Assembly (NCBI RefSeq): GCF_050971785.1
Contig: NZ_JBPCCU010000001.1
Location: forward strand, 1,612,001 to 1,676,000
Direction: 5' to 3'
Length of the DNA: 64,000 bases
Origin: Actinomadura_E scrupuli
Lineage (GTDB): Bacteria; Actinomycetota; Actinomycetes; Streptosporangiales; Streptosporangiaceae
Positions 35,887 to 44,567 of this stretch are shown piece by piece; within the stretch, counting starts at the first letter, position 1; every line of letters starts with the position of its first letter. The translations under genes and the position numbers were made by a program. The notes beneath the pieces were generated by a model, which made no database searches, was not told where the DNA came from, and saw only the letters and a program-made list of their open reading frames with translations.

Positions 35887-37245
35887 TCAGCCGCTCCGCG
35901 CGAGGCGCACCGTGCGCGCGGCCAGATCGGAGATGGCGGAGTCGTCGAACCCGAACAGCGCCGAGCGGGTTCGGTCGTGCAAGGGCTCCATGAGGTGAGG
36001 GGGGAGCGCTCCGGTGCCGGTGAGGATGCCGGCGACCGAGCCGACGGTCGCACCGTTGGAGTCGGTGTCCCAGCCGCTCATGACGACCTTGCCGACAGCG
36101 GTCGTGTAGTCGTCGTCGGACCACAGCAGGGCGGCCGTGACGGCGGCGGCGTTGTTGATGGTGTGGATCCACGAGTACTGGCCGTACGCGGACCGGATCT
36201 CGGACAGCGCGGTCTCCCAGGTCACGCCTTCGGAACGGAGGCGAACGACGTGGCTGAGGGCCTCGTGCAGCCGCGACCGAGGCGGCACGACGGTCAGCGA
36301 GGCGTCGACGGCCTCCGCGGCGTCGGACGCGGTGAAGGCGCTCGCCACCAGGGCGGCGGCCCACATCTCCCCGTAGATGCCGTTGCCGGTATGGGAGAGC
36401 GTGGCGTCCTGGTAGGCGAGTGCGGCGGCGGCCCACGGGTTGCCCGGGTTCACATAGCCGAAGACGTCGCCGCGGATCTGCGCGCCGATCCACTCGCGGT
36501 AGGGATTCCGGAAACGGGCGACCCGCGGAACCTGCAGCCCGTTGACGAGGTTGATGTAGGCCGCCCGCTCTGCCGTGTAAATCTGAAGCAGGGGGAACAG
36601 CGTCGTCCATGCCTCGCCGACATGCTCAGGGCGCAGTGCGGGACCATGTGTCTCGAGCAGATGAAGTGCGAGGATCGCATAGTCGATGTCGTCGTCACGC
36701 GCAGATCCGTTGACGCGCCCGCGGGTGGTCTCAGGCCAGTTCTCCTCGAATTCGAAGCCCTTCGGCATGGGTTCGAGGACGGGGAAGTAGTCCGTGAGCG
36801 GGTACGCGTCCGCGAGCGTCAGGTAGTCCCGAATGCGCTCGACGGTCCAATGGTCCCCTTGCTCGACCGGCTTGCCGAGGTTGCAGCCGGCGATGCGTCC
36901 CAGCCACGCCGCGTGCACCTTGTCGGAGTAGCCGTTCATGTCCACTGTGACAGCAGGCGAGGAGGCCACGGCGGCGCGGATGTCCTCGAGTGACTCGGGC
37001 TCCTCGTACTCCCAGCCGGGCGGGCGCGTACTGTCGCCCATTGCGTCGACCAGGGCGAGCACCGCGGCGTGGTCCTCCGGATCGGTGGCGTTCGCGGCGC
37101 GCACCACGTTGTCGACGTCGTACCCGCTCTCGCGACGCTGGGCGACCTCGTCCGCGAGAAGGTCCCTGGGCAAGAGCGGATCGTAGGTGCTGTTCCGATA
37201 CGCCTCGTCGAGCTCGATGGCGGAGCGGACATGGGTCTGAGTCAT
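35887..37245 (-). CDS. ADP-ribosylglycohydrolase-family protein
   Basis: This 452-residue protein of the ARH/DraG family cleaves N- or O-glycosidic bonds to ADP-ribose or related ribosides using two Mg2+ ions. The metal motifs are ARDDDIDYAI (~180) and GWDTDSNG (~392). The expected first loop reads AAWLGRIAGCNLGKPVEQG near residue 110, so an atypical ~100-residue N-terminal extension precedes the domain. It is the first gene after twin LacI operators and is followed by an importer, ribokinase and nucleoside hydrolase. This context suggests a catabolic role on imported ribosides and not protein de-ADP-ribosylation; that is inference. Confidence 0.88.
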   Translation of the reverse strand: MTQTHVRSAIELDEAYRNSTYDPLLPRDLLADEVAQRRESGYDVDNVVRAANATDPEDHAAVLALVDAMGDSTRPPGWEYEEPESLEDIRAAVASSPAVTVDMNGYSDKVHAAWLGRIAGCNLGKPVEQGDHWTVERIRDYLTLADAYPLTDYFPVLEPMPKGFEFEENWPETTRGRVNGSARDDDIDYAILALHLLETHGPALRPEHVGEAWTTLFPLLQIYTAERAAYINLVNGLQVPRVARFRNPYREWIGAQIRGDVFGYVNPGNPWAAAALAYQDATLSHTGNGIYGEMWAAALVASAFTASDAAEAVDASLTVVPPRSRLHEALSHVVRLRSEGVTWETALSEIRSAYGQYSWIHTINNAAAVTAALLWSDDDYTTAVGKVVMSGWDTDSNGATVGSVAGILTGTGALPPHLMEPLHDRTRSALFGFDDSAISDLAARTVRLARSG

Positions 37246-37292
37246 GAGCTTCGGATCTTTCCCGTCTGTTACTTGAAAGCCAGGGCCATTGA

Positions 37293-37320
37293 CAAATCGA
37301 TTTGCACACAAATCGATTTG
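37293..37320. promoter_or_regulatory. Twin LacI operators CAAATCGATTTG before the uptake operon
   Basis: The perfect 12-bp palindrome CAAATCGATTTG occurs at 37293-37304 and 37309-37320, centred 16 bases apart and with a central CG as in LacI-family sites. It ends 47 bases before the ADP-ribosylglycohydrolase start. A third, near-identical site precedes the lacI gene itself. Confidence 0.85.
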
Positions 37321-37368
37321 CGTGGGTGTCGACAGTGGCCTACGCCAAGGTTCGCTCCTTGAACAGGG

Positions 37369-38376
37369 TCAGGCTGACTGCCTGACGACCAGGTGAGTGG
37401 GGAGAATGATTCGCTTGTACGGGACATCCGGGCCGTTCTCGACGCGCCACAGGATGGTGCGTGCAGAGGCGTCACCAACCGCCGAAGCGGGGTTGACGAT
37501 GGTCGTCAGCCGGGGCGTGACGAGATCCGCCGTCTCGATGTCATCGAATCCGACGATGGCGACATCTTCGGGAACCCTCAGGCCGGCCATGCGTGCGGCC
37601 TCCATGGCACCGATCGCCATCAGATCGTTGCCGCAGAGTACTGCGCGAGGACGATCGGCGCGGCTCAGCAGGCGTGCTGCCGCTGCGGCTCCGCCGTCGC
37701 GCGTGAACGGTCCATACTCGATCCACCGCTCCGGTACCTCCAGCCCCGCCGCGGCGACGACCGCTCGGAACACGGCCAATCGAAGCGGTCCGGTGACCGC
37801 GCCCGGCGGCCCGACGATGAACCCGAGCTCGCGCATGTTCTTTTGCACAAGGTAACCGACGGCCTCAGTGAGACCACGGGCGTCGTCGGTTACCACGCAG
37901 TCGGCGGCCACGTCACCGTCGGCTTCAGTGATGACGAGCGGCATTACCGAGCCCACGATGTCCCGCACCTGCGCGACGGAGAGCGCCATGGGCTGCATGA
38001 CCACGCCGTCCACACCGCGCGCCACCATTTCTTCGAGAAGTCTCCGCTCCGTCTCGGCGTCGCCGCCGGTGTTACCAATGAAGGAGACGTAGCCTTCGGT
38101 CGCCAATACGTCGTGAACGGCGCGAGCAACGGCGGGATAGTAGGGGTTTGCAATGTCGACGAGCAGGAGAGCCACCGACTGGGTCCTCTGGCTGCGGAGG
38201 CTCTTCGCCACCATGTTCGGGCGGTAGCCCTGCTGCTCGATGGCTTCCAGGATCCGCTTGCGCGTGTCCGCGGACACGGCCCGCTTGCCGCTCATGGCAT
38301 GGGAGACCGTGGTCGCACTGACACCGGCAGCGGCGGCCACGCTCGCGATGCTGGGACGGTCAGGCTTGCGCGGCAC
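37369..38376 (-). CDS. LacI-family repressor of the riboside uptake operon
   Basis: This 335-residue regulator has a helix-turn-helix (PSIASVAAAAGVSATTVSHA, residues ~8-27), a hinge helix (PNMVAKSLRSQRTQ) and a periplasmic-binding-protein-like sensor domain starting at VALLLVDIANPYYPAVARAV. The GTG at 38376 has GGAAGG 7 bases upstream; the frame upstream to 38601 is not coding. It is transcribed in the same direction as the operon that starts 124 bases after it. Palindromes CAAATCGATTTG before the operon and CAAATCGTTTTG before lacI are its probable sites, with autorepression. The inducer is probably the imported riboside or a product. Confidence 0.93.
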   Translation of the reverse strand: MPRKPDRPSIASVAAAAGVSATTVSHAMSGKRAVSADTRKRILEAIEQQGYRPNMVAKSLRSQRTQSVALLLVDIANPYYPAVARAVHDVLATEGYVSFIGNTGGDAETERRLLEEMVARGVDGVVMQPMALSVAQVRDIVGSVMPLVITEADGDVAADCVVTDDARGLTEAVGYLVQKNMRELGFIVGPPGAVTGPLRLAVFRAVVAAAGLEVPERWIEYGPFTRDGGAAAAARLLSRADRPRAVLCGNDLMAIGAMEAARMAGLRVPEDVAIVGFDDIETADLVTPRLTTIVNPASAVGDASARTILWRVENGPDVPYKRIILPTHLVVRQSA

Positions 38377-38403
38377 TGCGTCACCTTCCTCGCCCAGGGC
38401 ATG

Positions 38404-38415
38404 CAAATCGTTTTG
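38404..38415. promoter_or_regulatory. LacI operator CAAATCGTTTTG before lacI
   Basis: One base differs from the CAAATCGATTTG sites ahead of the operon. The extended TGCAAATCGTTTTGCA (38402-38417) is an inverted repeat centred about 34 bases before the GTG start, suitable for autorepression. Confidence 0.8.
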
Positions 38416-38639
38416 CAAGAGATTGGCCTGTACCATAGCGGGACGTGGGACTGCTGTGTCAACCCATGTCCGCCAGATGAATCTGCGAGGCGGTCGGCCT
38501 TCCCCCGCCCGCTGGAGCACTTCGGTCTCGCCCCCTATGGCGTCACGCCGAAGGCTCCCCCCGGGCCGTGGCGCAAAAGATCTTCGACGCACGTGCACCA
38601 CGGGTGGGCTATCCGAGCGGTGTTCGGCCGCCGAGGCGT

Positions 38640-39275
38640 TCAGGCCCGGGACGTCGGTGCGGCGAGCTCGGCCAGGTGGCGCAGCGAGTTGGTGAGATGC
38701 TCAGGGCCGAACGGCGGGAACTGGAGGTACTCCCGGATGTACTGCGGCACCGCGGACCAGTCGTAGGTGAGCGTGACCTCAGTCTCGGACGGACCGAGCG
38801 GAGCGAGGTCGTAACGCCAGATCCAGCCGCCGAACTCCAGCTGACCGTCGCCCTTGTCCTGCCCCGTCAGCCAGCCAATGGCGCGCGGCGGGTCGAGCAC
38901 CTGGACCTTGTTGACCACCTGGTAGTCACCGTTGGGATGGTCGGCGTGATACATGTCCATCCGGAAAATCTGCCCCACCTCGGTCAGCGGCGCCCGGTCG
39001 ACAGTTTCCTGAACCCAGCCGGTGCCGTCGATCGCAGAATGGGTCGTCGGTTCCGCCAGCAGCGCGAACACCCTCGCGGCGGGCACGGCGACAGTCAAGG
39101 TGGCGCTCACGTTTTCCGGGCCCACGGTGTGCACGCTCCCCGCCATCTCGTGCGGTGCGCTGCCGTTCGGGTCACCCGCCGCGGCGACGGCCGTGGTCGC
39201 CGCGGCGGTCAGGCCACGGGTGATCAGTGGCTTGACGGGAGCGGTGGTGGTGTTAGCGGGGGTGGTGAGGGACAT
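38640..39275 (-). CDS. SRPBCC-family (polyketide cyclase-like) protein
   Basis: The 211-residue protein carries an SRPBCC lipid/polyketide-binding fold in residues ~55-205 (ATLTVAVPAARVFALLAEPT at its start, then TEVTLTYDWSAVPQYIREYL). An Ala/Thr-rich N-terminal ~50 residues precedes it; it is not a clear signal peptide. GGAGG lies 6 bases before the ATG. These folds bind hydrophobic ligands or act as cyclases or aromatases, and no biosynthetic partners are present. Function undetermined. Confidence 0.8.
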   Translation of the reverse strand: MSLTTPANTTTAPVKPLITRGLTAAATTAVAAAGDPNGSAPHEMAGSVHTVGPENVSATLTVAVPAARVFALLAEPTTHSAIDGTGWVQETVDRAPLTEVGQIFRMDMYHADHPNGDYQVVNKVQVLDPPRAIGWLTGQDKGDGQLEFGGWIWRYDLAPLGPSETEVTLTYDWSAVPQYIREYLQFPPFGPEHLTNSLRHLAELAAPTSRA

Positions 39276-39537
39276 CGTGGACCTCCGGCGAGTGGCGACC
39301 GGCCCGTTGCCGGCCTCTCACCTTGGCTACGAACACGCTCGACGCCATTCGACACCACCGGGTCTCGTCCTGCGGGCCGAGCACGCCGCCGAGCTCGCCG
39401 ACCTGCTGCGGGTCAGCGCCGCCGACCATCATCGTGCCGGCCGAGTCCATGCGGTGCCGGGCGGGACTCAAGCAGGAGTCCCGCCCGGGATCGTCGGTCG
39501 TCCCGGGGATCAGTGCCTCGGGATCAGTGTCGGGGGG

Positions 39538-40008
39538 TCAGTGGAAGGTGAAGGCGACGGAATCCACCGTCGTGGTGGCCGGGCACAGGAAGGTGCCGGA
39601 GATCTTGGTGGCGGTGAACGGGCCGCCGGCGTAGGCGCGCGTCGTCCCGTCCCGCGTGATGGATGCGTTGGTCACGCGGTACGTGCAAGTGATGCCGAGC
39701 GCGCTGCCGCTGACATCGATCCGGTCGGACGAAGCGGTGCCGGCGGTGTCGTCGAAGCTGATCGTCGGCGAGTTGGCGAGGCTGAGGCTGACGCCACTGC
39801 CGCACTGCGGGACGATCGTGGCGCGGTCGACGGTGAGGGTGTTGGGCGGCGTGTCGCTGGTGGCGGCGTTGGCGAAGCTGCAGCTGTAGCCGAGCGCGGA
39901 GGCGGTGCCATCGACCAGTCCCGGGGTGGCGGCGTGGGCGGGGGTCGTCATCAGACAGGCGGTGGCGGCCGCGGTGGCGAGACCGGCGAACACGGTGCGG
40001 GGCCTCAT
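39538..40008 (-). CDS. Secreted beta-rich hypothetical protein
   Basis: The 156-residue protein has a clear Sec signal peptide (MRPRTVFAGLATAAATACLM, cleavage after AHA) and a mature part rich in Thr, Ser, Ala and beta segments, with four Cys that may form two disulfides (YSCSF, PQCGS, ITCTY, FLCPA). GAGGAGG lies 8 bases before the ATG. It has no motif I recognise; small secreted proteins of this type are frequent in mycelial actinomycetes. A palindrome GGAACGCGTTCC lies ~95 bases upstream. Confidence 0.8.
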   Translation of the reverse strand: MRPRTVFAGLATAAATACLMTTPAHAATPGLVDGTASALGYSCSFANAATSDTPPNTLTVDRATIVPQCGSGVSLSLANSPTISFDDTAGTASSDRIDVSGSALGITCTYRVTNASITRDGTTRAYAGGPFTATKISGTFLCPATTTVDSVAFTFH

Positions 40009-40101
40009 GCAGGGTCCTCCTCTTGGACACGTGCAACAGAGAATTGAGGGGTGGGAGCAGAAATGTCATGCCTGGCTTGGCATGATGTTCCGGCCTCTCT
40101 A

Positions 40102-40113
40102 GGAACGCGTTCC
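40102..40113. promoter_or_regulatory. Palindrome GGAACGCGTTCC upstream of secreted-protein gene
   Basis: A perfect 12-bp dyad with the GAAC-GC-GTTC core also seen at 41642-41653. The core resembles the TetR-family KstR box TnnAACnnGTTnnA, but the outer bases do not match fully. Confidence 0.45.
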
Positions 40114-40622
40114 GCAGCAAAGATAAACAATTGCAGCGATGGGGTCAACGCTAAATCTAAAGATCACTTGTCAACCTATTGGATAATTGAGTCAATAAGC
40201 CATTGCGTGTCCAATTGTTCACTCTATGTGGGTCCCGCCTCGCACTTCTTGACTGAACCGGCCAGGATCGCAAGAGGTCGGCGAGTTGAATAGGCATGTA
40301 TGGGTTAAAACCCCGGGGAAGGATATGTGCGTTCCTTAGCAAACCGGGTGCGAGAACATGGCAGGTGGGGCGCTGTGATCGCCCAAAGCGTGATCGGGCT
40401 GCCGAGCCGCCGCGCTGGTGCCGGGCCCTGAGAAGCACACGAACGCCCCACGCCGGTACGGTCAGTTCGCCCTCGTCAAGCTCGTCCACGTGTAGGTCGA
40501 GCGTCGCGTCTTCCTCACCTCGAAACCTCGCTCGGCAAACGCGATGAAGCCGTCAGAGCCAGACACCGAGGGCCGGTCGGCCTCGGCATGCCCGCACCCA
40601 GGGGAGGCCACGCGAGAAGCGA
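40114..40622. other. Gene-poor stretch with possible decayed coding sequence
   Basis: No intact gene is supported. The left ~200 bases are unusually A/T-rich. On the minus strand around 40400-40520 a short run reads DATLDLHVDELDEGELTVPA in one frame and GFIAFAERGFEVRKTRRS in another, which looks like protein sequence broken by frameshifts. I cannot name a parent family. Confidence 0.35.
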
Positions 40623-40900
40623 TCAGTACGGCACATCCACGCCGAGCTCACGCAGCCTGGCCACAGCCAGCGAAAGGCACACCTCGGCGCTGATCCCATC
40701 GGCCCGCATACCCCTACTCAGCGGACCGCCGCTCGCCGCGAAGGTCCAGGGGGACGCCCCTCGGCCAGCCTCTCAGCGTCGACTCTGAGCATCGCGTTCA
40801 CGCCCTGCTCCGCGAGCCACTCGAGGATGGGCAGCGCCGCATCATCGATGCCGCTGCCATGGTCGACCTTGGGCCAGCGGCCCTTCCGCCCAGTCACCAC
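40623..40900 (-). pseudogene. Frameshifted small conserved-looking gene
   Basis: Translation from the GTG at 40900 gives VTGRKGRWPKVDHGSGIDDA and continues to LAEGRPP, then reads out of frame to a premature stop. One extra base in the run of five C's (about 40748-40752) would continue as WTFAASGGPLSRGMRADGIS and end VARLRELGVDVPY with a stop at 40623. Both halves have coding character, so this is either a one-base deletion in the organism or a sequencing error in the homopolymer. The intact product would have ~92 residues; family unknown. Confidence 0.6.
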
Positions 40901-41162
40901 ACGACCCTACCGACAGGGACGGCAGCGCCTCTGCCCGATGCTCGGTGAACGGCGCCATTGCTGTGAACAGGAACAGTGAACCGGCCGAAAGCCCCACGAT
41001 GAGGAGCAGGTTCTCGCGGACACCCACTTCCGCTGGTGCTCGTTCCCAATGCGCCCATATCTGCCGTCCGGCGCGGCCCATGACTCCACGTGCCGCCGTG
41101 GCGCGACCGGATCGACGTCGGCGGTCGGCCGGGTCCCGCCGTCGGCTCGTGAGCTGTCCGGT

Positions 41163-41630
41163 TCAGCCGCCCCAGAGATTGGCGGTCAGCTTGAAGCCAG
41201 GAAGATCGCCGAGTGGGATGGTCGCCTCGTAGGTCCGGACGTAGCCGGTGTGGCAGATCCGCCATCCCCCGTCCTCCCGCCGGTACCGGTCGCTGTAGTA
41301 CGCGGCGCCCTTGATCAACAGCTTGTACTCGGGGACGAGGACCGTATCTTCCAGGCACCAGCTGCCGGTGGCGGTCTCCCCGTCGATGGCGATCTCGGGA
41401 TGGGTACAGGAGTGCACGGTCGTGATGGCCGGTCCGAGCGCATCCCGCATGTACGAGACGATCTGATCGCGGTTGGTGAACGTCAGGGGCCGGCCCTGCG
41501 TTGCGGTCCCGTACTCGGCGGTCGCGTCGGCGGTCAGGGTGTCGGTGAACTCGTCCCACTGCTTCAGGTCCAGGGTCCGGAGATAGCGGTACTTGAGCGT
41601 ACGGATCTCTTCGATCGCGATCAGGTCCAC
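41163..41630 (-). CDS. NTF2-like/SnoaL-type protein
   Basis: The 155-residue protein has the cone-shaped NTF2/SnoaL_4 fold pattern: VDLIAIEEIRTLKYRYLRTL helix, WDEFTDTLTADATAEYG, GPAITTVHSCTHPEIAIDGE, and ATGSWCLEDTVLV strands. It contains Tyr and Asp/His positions seen in ketosteroid isomerase- and dehydratase-type members, although catalysis is unproven. The start is GTG with a weak upstream site. A KstR-like palindrome (41642-41653) lies 11 bases upstream, which fits a role in steroid or lipid catabolism; inference only. Confidence 0.82.
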   Translation of the reverse strand: MDLIAIEEIRTLKYRYLRTLDLKQWDEFTDTLTADATAEYGTATQGRPLTFTNRDQIVSYMRDALGPAITTVHSCTHPEIAIDGETATGSWCLEDTVLVPEYKLLIKGAAYYSDRYRREDGGWRICHTGYVRTYEATIPLGDLPGFKLTANLWGG

Positions 41631-41641
41631 GCCCCAAAACT

Positions 41642-41653
41642 AGAACGCGTTCT
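41642..41653. promoter_or_regulatory. KstR-like palindrome AGAACGCGTTCT
   Basis: With flanks it reads TAGAACGCGTTCTC, matching TnnAACnnGTTnnA except at the last base. It is placed immediately before the NTF2-like start, where a TetR-type repressor would block transcription. Confidence 0.55.
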
Positions 41654-41871
41654 CATTCGGCACAAGGGCCGGGAACGTCGAGCTGCTAGTGCTGCGGGGC
41701 GTCGAGGTGGCTTCGGGGACGTACTCGCCCTTGCGGATGCGGCTGAACCGCAGGGCCGGGGTGTCGGCGCCGACAAGGATCGGGGTGCCGCTGCCGGAGA
41801 CTGGACCTTCTATGCCGCCGGCATCAGCCGACGCCGCTGGAGCAAGCGCCACCGCGAAGGATTCGACCCGA

Positions 41872-42537
41872 ATGCGACCTGAACAATACGGAGAGAACGC
41901 CGCCGACGCAGAGCTGCGGGCACGGCTCCGGCATGTCTACTGGATCGGCGGCGGGAGCGGTGCGGGCAAGTCGACCATCGCCCGTCGAATGGCAGATCGG
42001 CACGGTCTGCGTCTCTACGCGACCGACGACGTGATGTCGGATCACGCCAACCGGAGCACACCCGAAGACAGTCCGTTCCTGGGCGAGTTCAAGAACATGG
42101 ACATGGACGAGCGATGGGTGAACCGGTCTCCGGAAACGATGCTCGAGACCTTCCACTGGTTCCGGGGCGAGGGTTTCGGCCTGATCGTCGAAGACCTCCT
42201 GCGCCTGCCGAGGGAACCCGGTGTGATCGTCGAGGGTTTCCGGCTGTTGCCGCACCTGGTCAAACCCCTTCTTGCCGTTCCCGGCCACGCCGTCTGGCTA
42301 CTCCCGACGCCCGAGTTCCGTCGAGTCGCATTCGACAACCGGGGCTCGTTGTGGGAGATCGCCCGGAAGACCAGTGATCCGGAGATGGCCCTGCGGAACC
42401 AGCTCTCACGCGATCGGATGTTCACCGGGCGCCTCTACGAGGAAACGAAGCGCCTGGCACTGCCCATCATCGAGGTCGACACCATGATGACCGAAGATGA
42501 CCTGGCCGGGCGAGTGACCGAAGCGTTCGGACTCTGA
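41872..42537 (+). CDS. P-loop kinase-like NTPase
   Basis: The 221-residue protein has an early Walker A motif YWIGGGSGAGKSTIARR and no other strongly conserved domain. ATDDVMSDH follows as in shikimate or small-molecule kinases, and LLRLPREPGVIVEGFRLLPH supplies a Walker B-like strand. A lid region with Arg residues (RNQLSRDRMFTGRLYEETKR) is present. It probably phosphorylates a small molecule or nucleotide. The ATG at 41872 has GAAGGA 10 bases upstream; a 61-codon upstream extension is rejected because it covers the preceding promoter. The gene stands alone. Confidence 0.8.
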   Translation: MRPEQYGENAADAELRARLRHVYWIGGGSGAGKSTIARRMADRHGLRLYATDDVMSDHANRSTPEDSPFLGEFKNMDMDERWVNRSPETMLETFHWFRGEGFGLIVEDLLRLPREPGVIVEGFRLLPHLVKPLLAVPGHAVWLLPTPEFRRVAFDNRGSLWEIARKTSDPEMALRNQLSRDRMFTGRLYEETKRLALPIIEVDTMMTEDDLAGRVTEAFGL

Positions 42538-42833
42538 GCGCAGACAGCACACGCCATTCGTAAATAAATCTTTGTTCGCCGATCACCCATGAGATCGATT
42601 TGGTCGCCTTGCATCACGGGAATGCCGTGCTGCGGCACCAGGTCTCGCCTCTTTGATACACGCGGGCCGATCGCCCCCGCTTTGTAGCGCTCATGTCGAA
42701 GTGGGACGGTATTGGAAGAGGCTTTAATTCCGTTCTGACATGATCTAGCCCGCTGCCGGACAGGGCCAAAGAGTGCGAAGCGGTCAAAGTGCTCCCGGTA
42801 AACGGGCGGGAGCGGGAAGCCTTGGGGGCGACG

Positions 42834-44567
42834 ATGTCTGCTGGCGGAAACAAACGGCCGACCGGGACTGGCCGGATCTTCGAAGAGACGCCAGAGGGTG
42901 ATTACGTCACCTCCGTTCGGGGCTTGGAGGTGCTGCGGGACCCGCTTCTGAACAAGGGGACCGCGTTCACCCCCCAGGAACGCGCCGAGTTGGGGCTGGA
43001 CGGGTTGGTTCCGTCGGCGGTCGAGACGATGGATCAGCAGGTCAGCCGGGTGTACGCGCAGTACCGCAAGCAGTCGACGGACCTGCTCAAGAACGTCTAT
43101 CTGGAGGCGCTGCGGGACCGCAACGAGGTGCTGTACTACCGGTTGCTGTCTGATCATCTGCGGGAGATGCTGCCGATCGTGTACGACCCGACGGTCGCGC
43201 AGGCGATCGAGAACTATGGGCATGAGTACCGCCGGCCGCGTGGCGTTTACCTGTCCATCGACGACGTGGACGGTATCGAGCGGGCCTTTGAGAACCTCGG
43301 AATGGGTCCGGAGGACGTTGACTTGATCGTGGCCTCCGACGCGGAGGAGATCCTCGGCATCGGGGACTGGGGGGTGGGCGGCGGCGCCGGTATCTCCGCA
43401 GGCAAGCTGGCCGTCTACACCGCCGCGGCCGGGATCGACCCGACGCGGGCCATCCCGGTGGCGCTGGATGTGGGCACCGACAACGAGAAACTCCTCGACG
43501 ACCCGGCGTACGTCGGCAACCGGCACGGGCGGGTGCGCGGCGAGCGCTACGACGACTTCATCGACGCCTACGTGACGGCCGCTACCCGGCTGTTCCCCCA
43601 CGCGTTGTTGCACTGGGAGGATTTCGGCCCGTCCAATGCCCGGCGGATCCTGGAGAAGTACACGTCCCGGATCTCCACGTTCAACGACGACATGCAGGGC
43701 ACCGGCGCGATCGTGCTCGCGGCCATGTTGAGCGCCCTGCGGGTGTCCCGTACCCCGATGCACGACCAGCGGATCGTGGTCTTCGGTGCCGGTACGGCGG
43801 GCATCGGGATCGCCGACGAGTTGCGCGACGCGATGGTCCGCGACGGCCTGGACCCGCAGACCGCCACCCGCCGGATCTGGCCGGTCGACAAACCGGGCCT
43901 GCTGACCGACGACATGACCGATCTGCGTGACTTCCAGGTTGGCTACGCCCGGCCGGCCGCCGAGGTCGCGGACTGGCACAAGGAGGACGGCGGTATCCGG
44001 CTCGGCGAGGTCGTGGAGCGCGTCAAGCCGACCATGCTGCTCGGCACGTCCACCAAGCACGGTGCGTTCACCGAGGAGACCGTGCGTGCCATGGCCGCCG
44101 GTGTCGACAGGCCGATCATTTTCCCGATCTCCAATCCGACCGAGCGGATCGAGGCGATGCCGGGCGACCTGATCCGCTGGACCGACGGCCGGGCTCTGAT
44201 CGCCACCGGCATCCCGGTCCACCCCGTCACCTACAACGGCGTCACCTACGCCATCGGGCAGGCCAACAACGCCCTGCTGTACCCGGGGCTGGGGCTGGGC
44301 GCGATCGTGTCGCGGGCGCGGCGGGTCAGCGACGACATGCTCCGGGCCGCGGCCGAGGCGGTCGGCCGGATGGTGGACGTCTCGACGCCGGGCGCGTCGT
44401 TGCTGCCTCAGGTGGACGACCTCAGGGAGGTCTCTGCCACGGTCGCCGTCGCGGTCGCCGAGCAGGCGGCCAGGGAGAACCTGGCCCGCGCCGACCTGCA
44501 CAGCCCCAAGCAGCAGGTCGAAGCCGCGATGTGGCAGCCGGTGTACCGGCCGATCAAGGCACGATGA
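42834..44567 (+). CDS. NAD-dependent malic enzyme
   Basis: This 577-residue enzyme oxidatively decarboxylates malate to pyruvate and CO2 with NAD. It is the long malic enzyme form: an N-terminal domain with LNKGTAFTPQERAELGLDGL, the catalytic Tyr/Lys region GDWGVGGGAGISAGKLAVYT, metal site TFNDDMQGTGAIV and NAD site VVFGAGTAGIGIADE. The ATG at 42834 has a GGGGG site. A 296-base leader with A/T-rich patches precedes it. The stop overlaps the fumarase start, so malate made by fumarase feeds this enzyme directly. Confidence 0.94.
   Translation: MSAGGNKRPTGTGRIFEETPEGDYVTSVRGLEVLRDPLLNKGTAFTPQERAELGLDGLVPSAVETMDQQVSRVYAQYRKQSTDLLKNVYLEALRDRNEVLYYRLLSDHLREMLPIVYDPTVAQAIENYGHEYRRPRGVYLSIDDVDGIERAFENLGMGPEDVDLIVASDAEEILGIGDWGVGGGAGISAGKLAVYTAAAGIDPTRAIPVALDVGTDNEKLLDDPAYVGNRHGRVRGERYDDFIDAYVTAATRLFPHALLHWEDFGPSNARRILEKYTSRISTFNDDMQGTGAIVLAAMLSALRVSRTPMHDQRIVVFGAGTAGIGIADELRDAMVRDGLDPQTATRRIWPVDKPGLLTDDMTDLRDFQVGYARPAAEVADWHKEDGGIRLGEVVERVKPTMLLGTSTKHGAFTEETVRAMAAGVDRPIIFPISNPTERIEAMPGDLIRWTDGRALIATGIPVHPVTYNGVTYAIGQANNALLYPGLGLGAIVSRARRVSDDMLRAAAEAVGRMVDVSTPGASLLPQVDDLREVSATVAVAVAEQAARENLARADLHSPKQQVEAAMWQPVYRPIKAR

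Noticed and set aside
40842..41081. Small minus-strand frame with one hydrophobic helix (LLLIVGLSAGSLFLFTA)
   Set aside because: The site GGAG is only two bases before the ATG and the frame overlaps the frameshifted gene; coding is possible but not supported.
41049..41882. Plus-strand frame ending in a basic segment (GDWTFYAAGISRRRWSKR)
   Set aside because: Mostly antisense to the NTF2-like gene; only the last ~40 codons look protein-like and no start fits.
42435..44501. 688-residue minus-strand frame opposite malic enzyme
   Set aside because: Antisense to a well-supported enzyme; the composition is the usual high-GC mirror frame.
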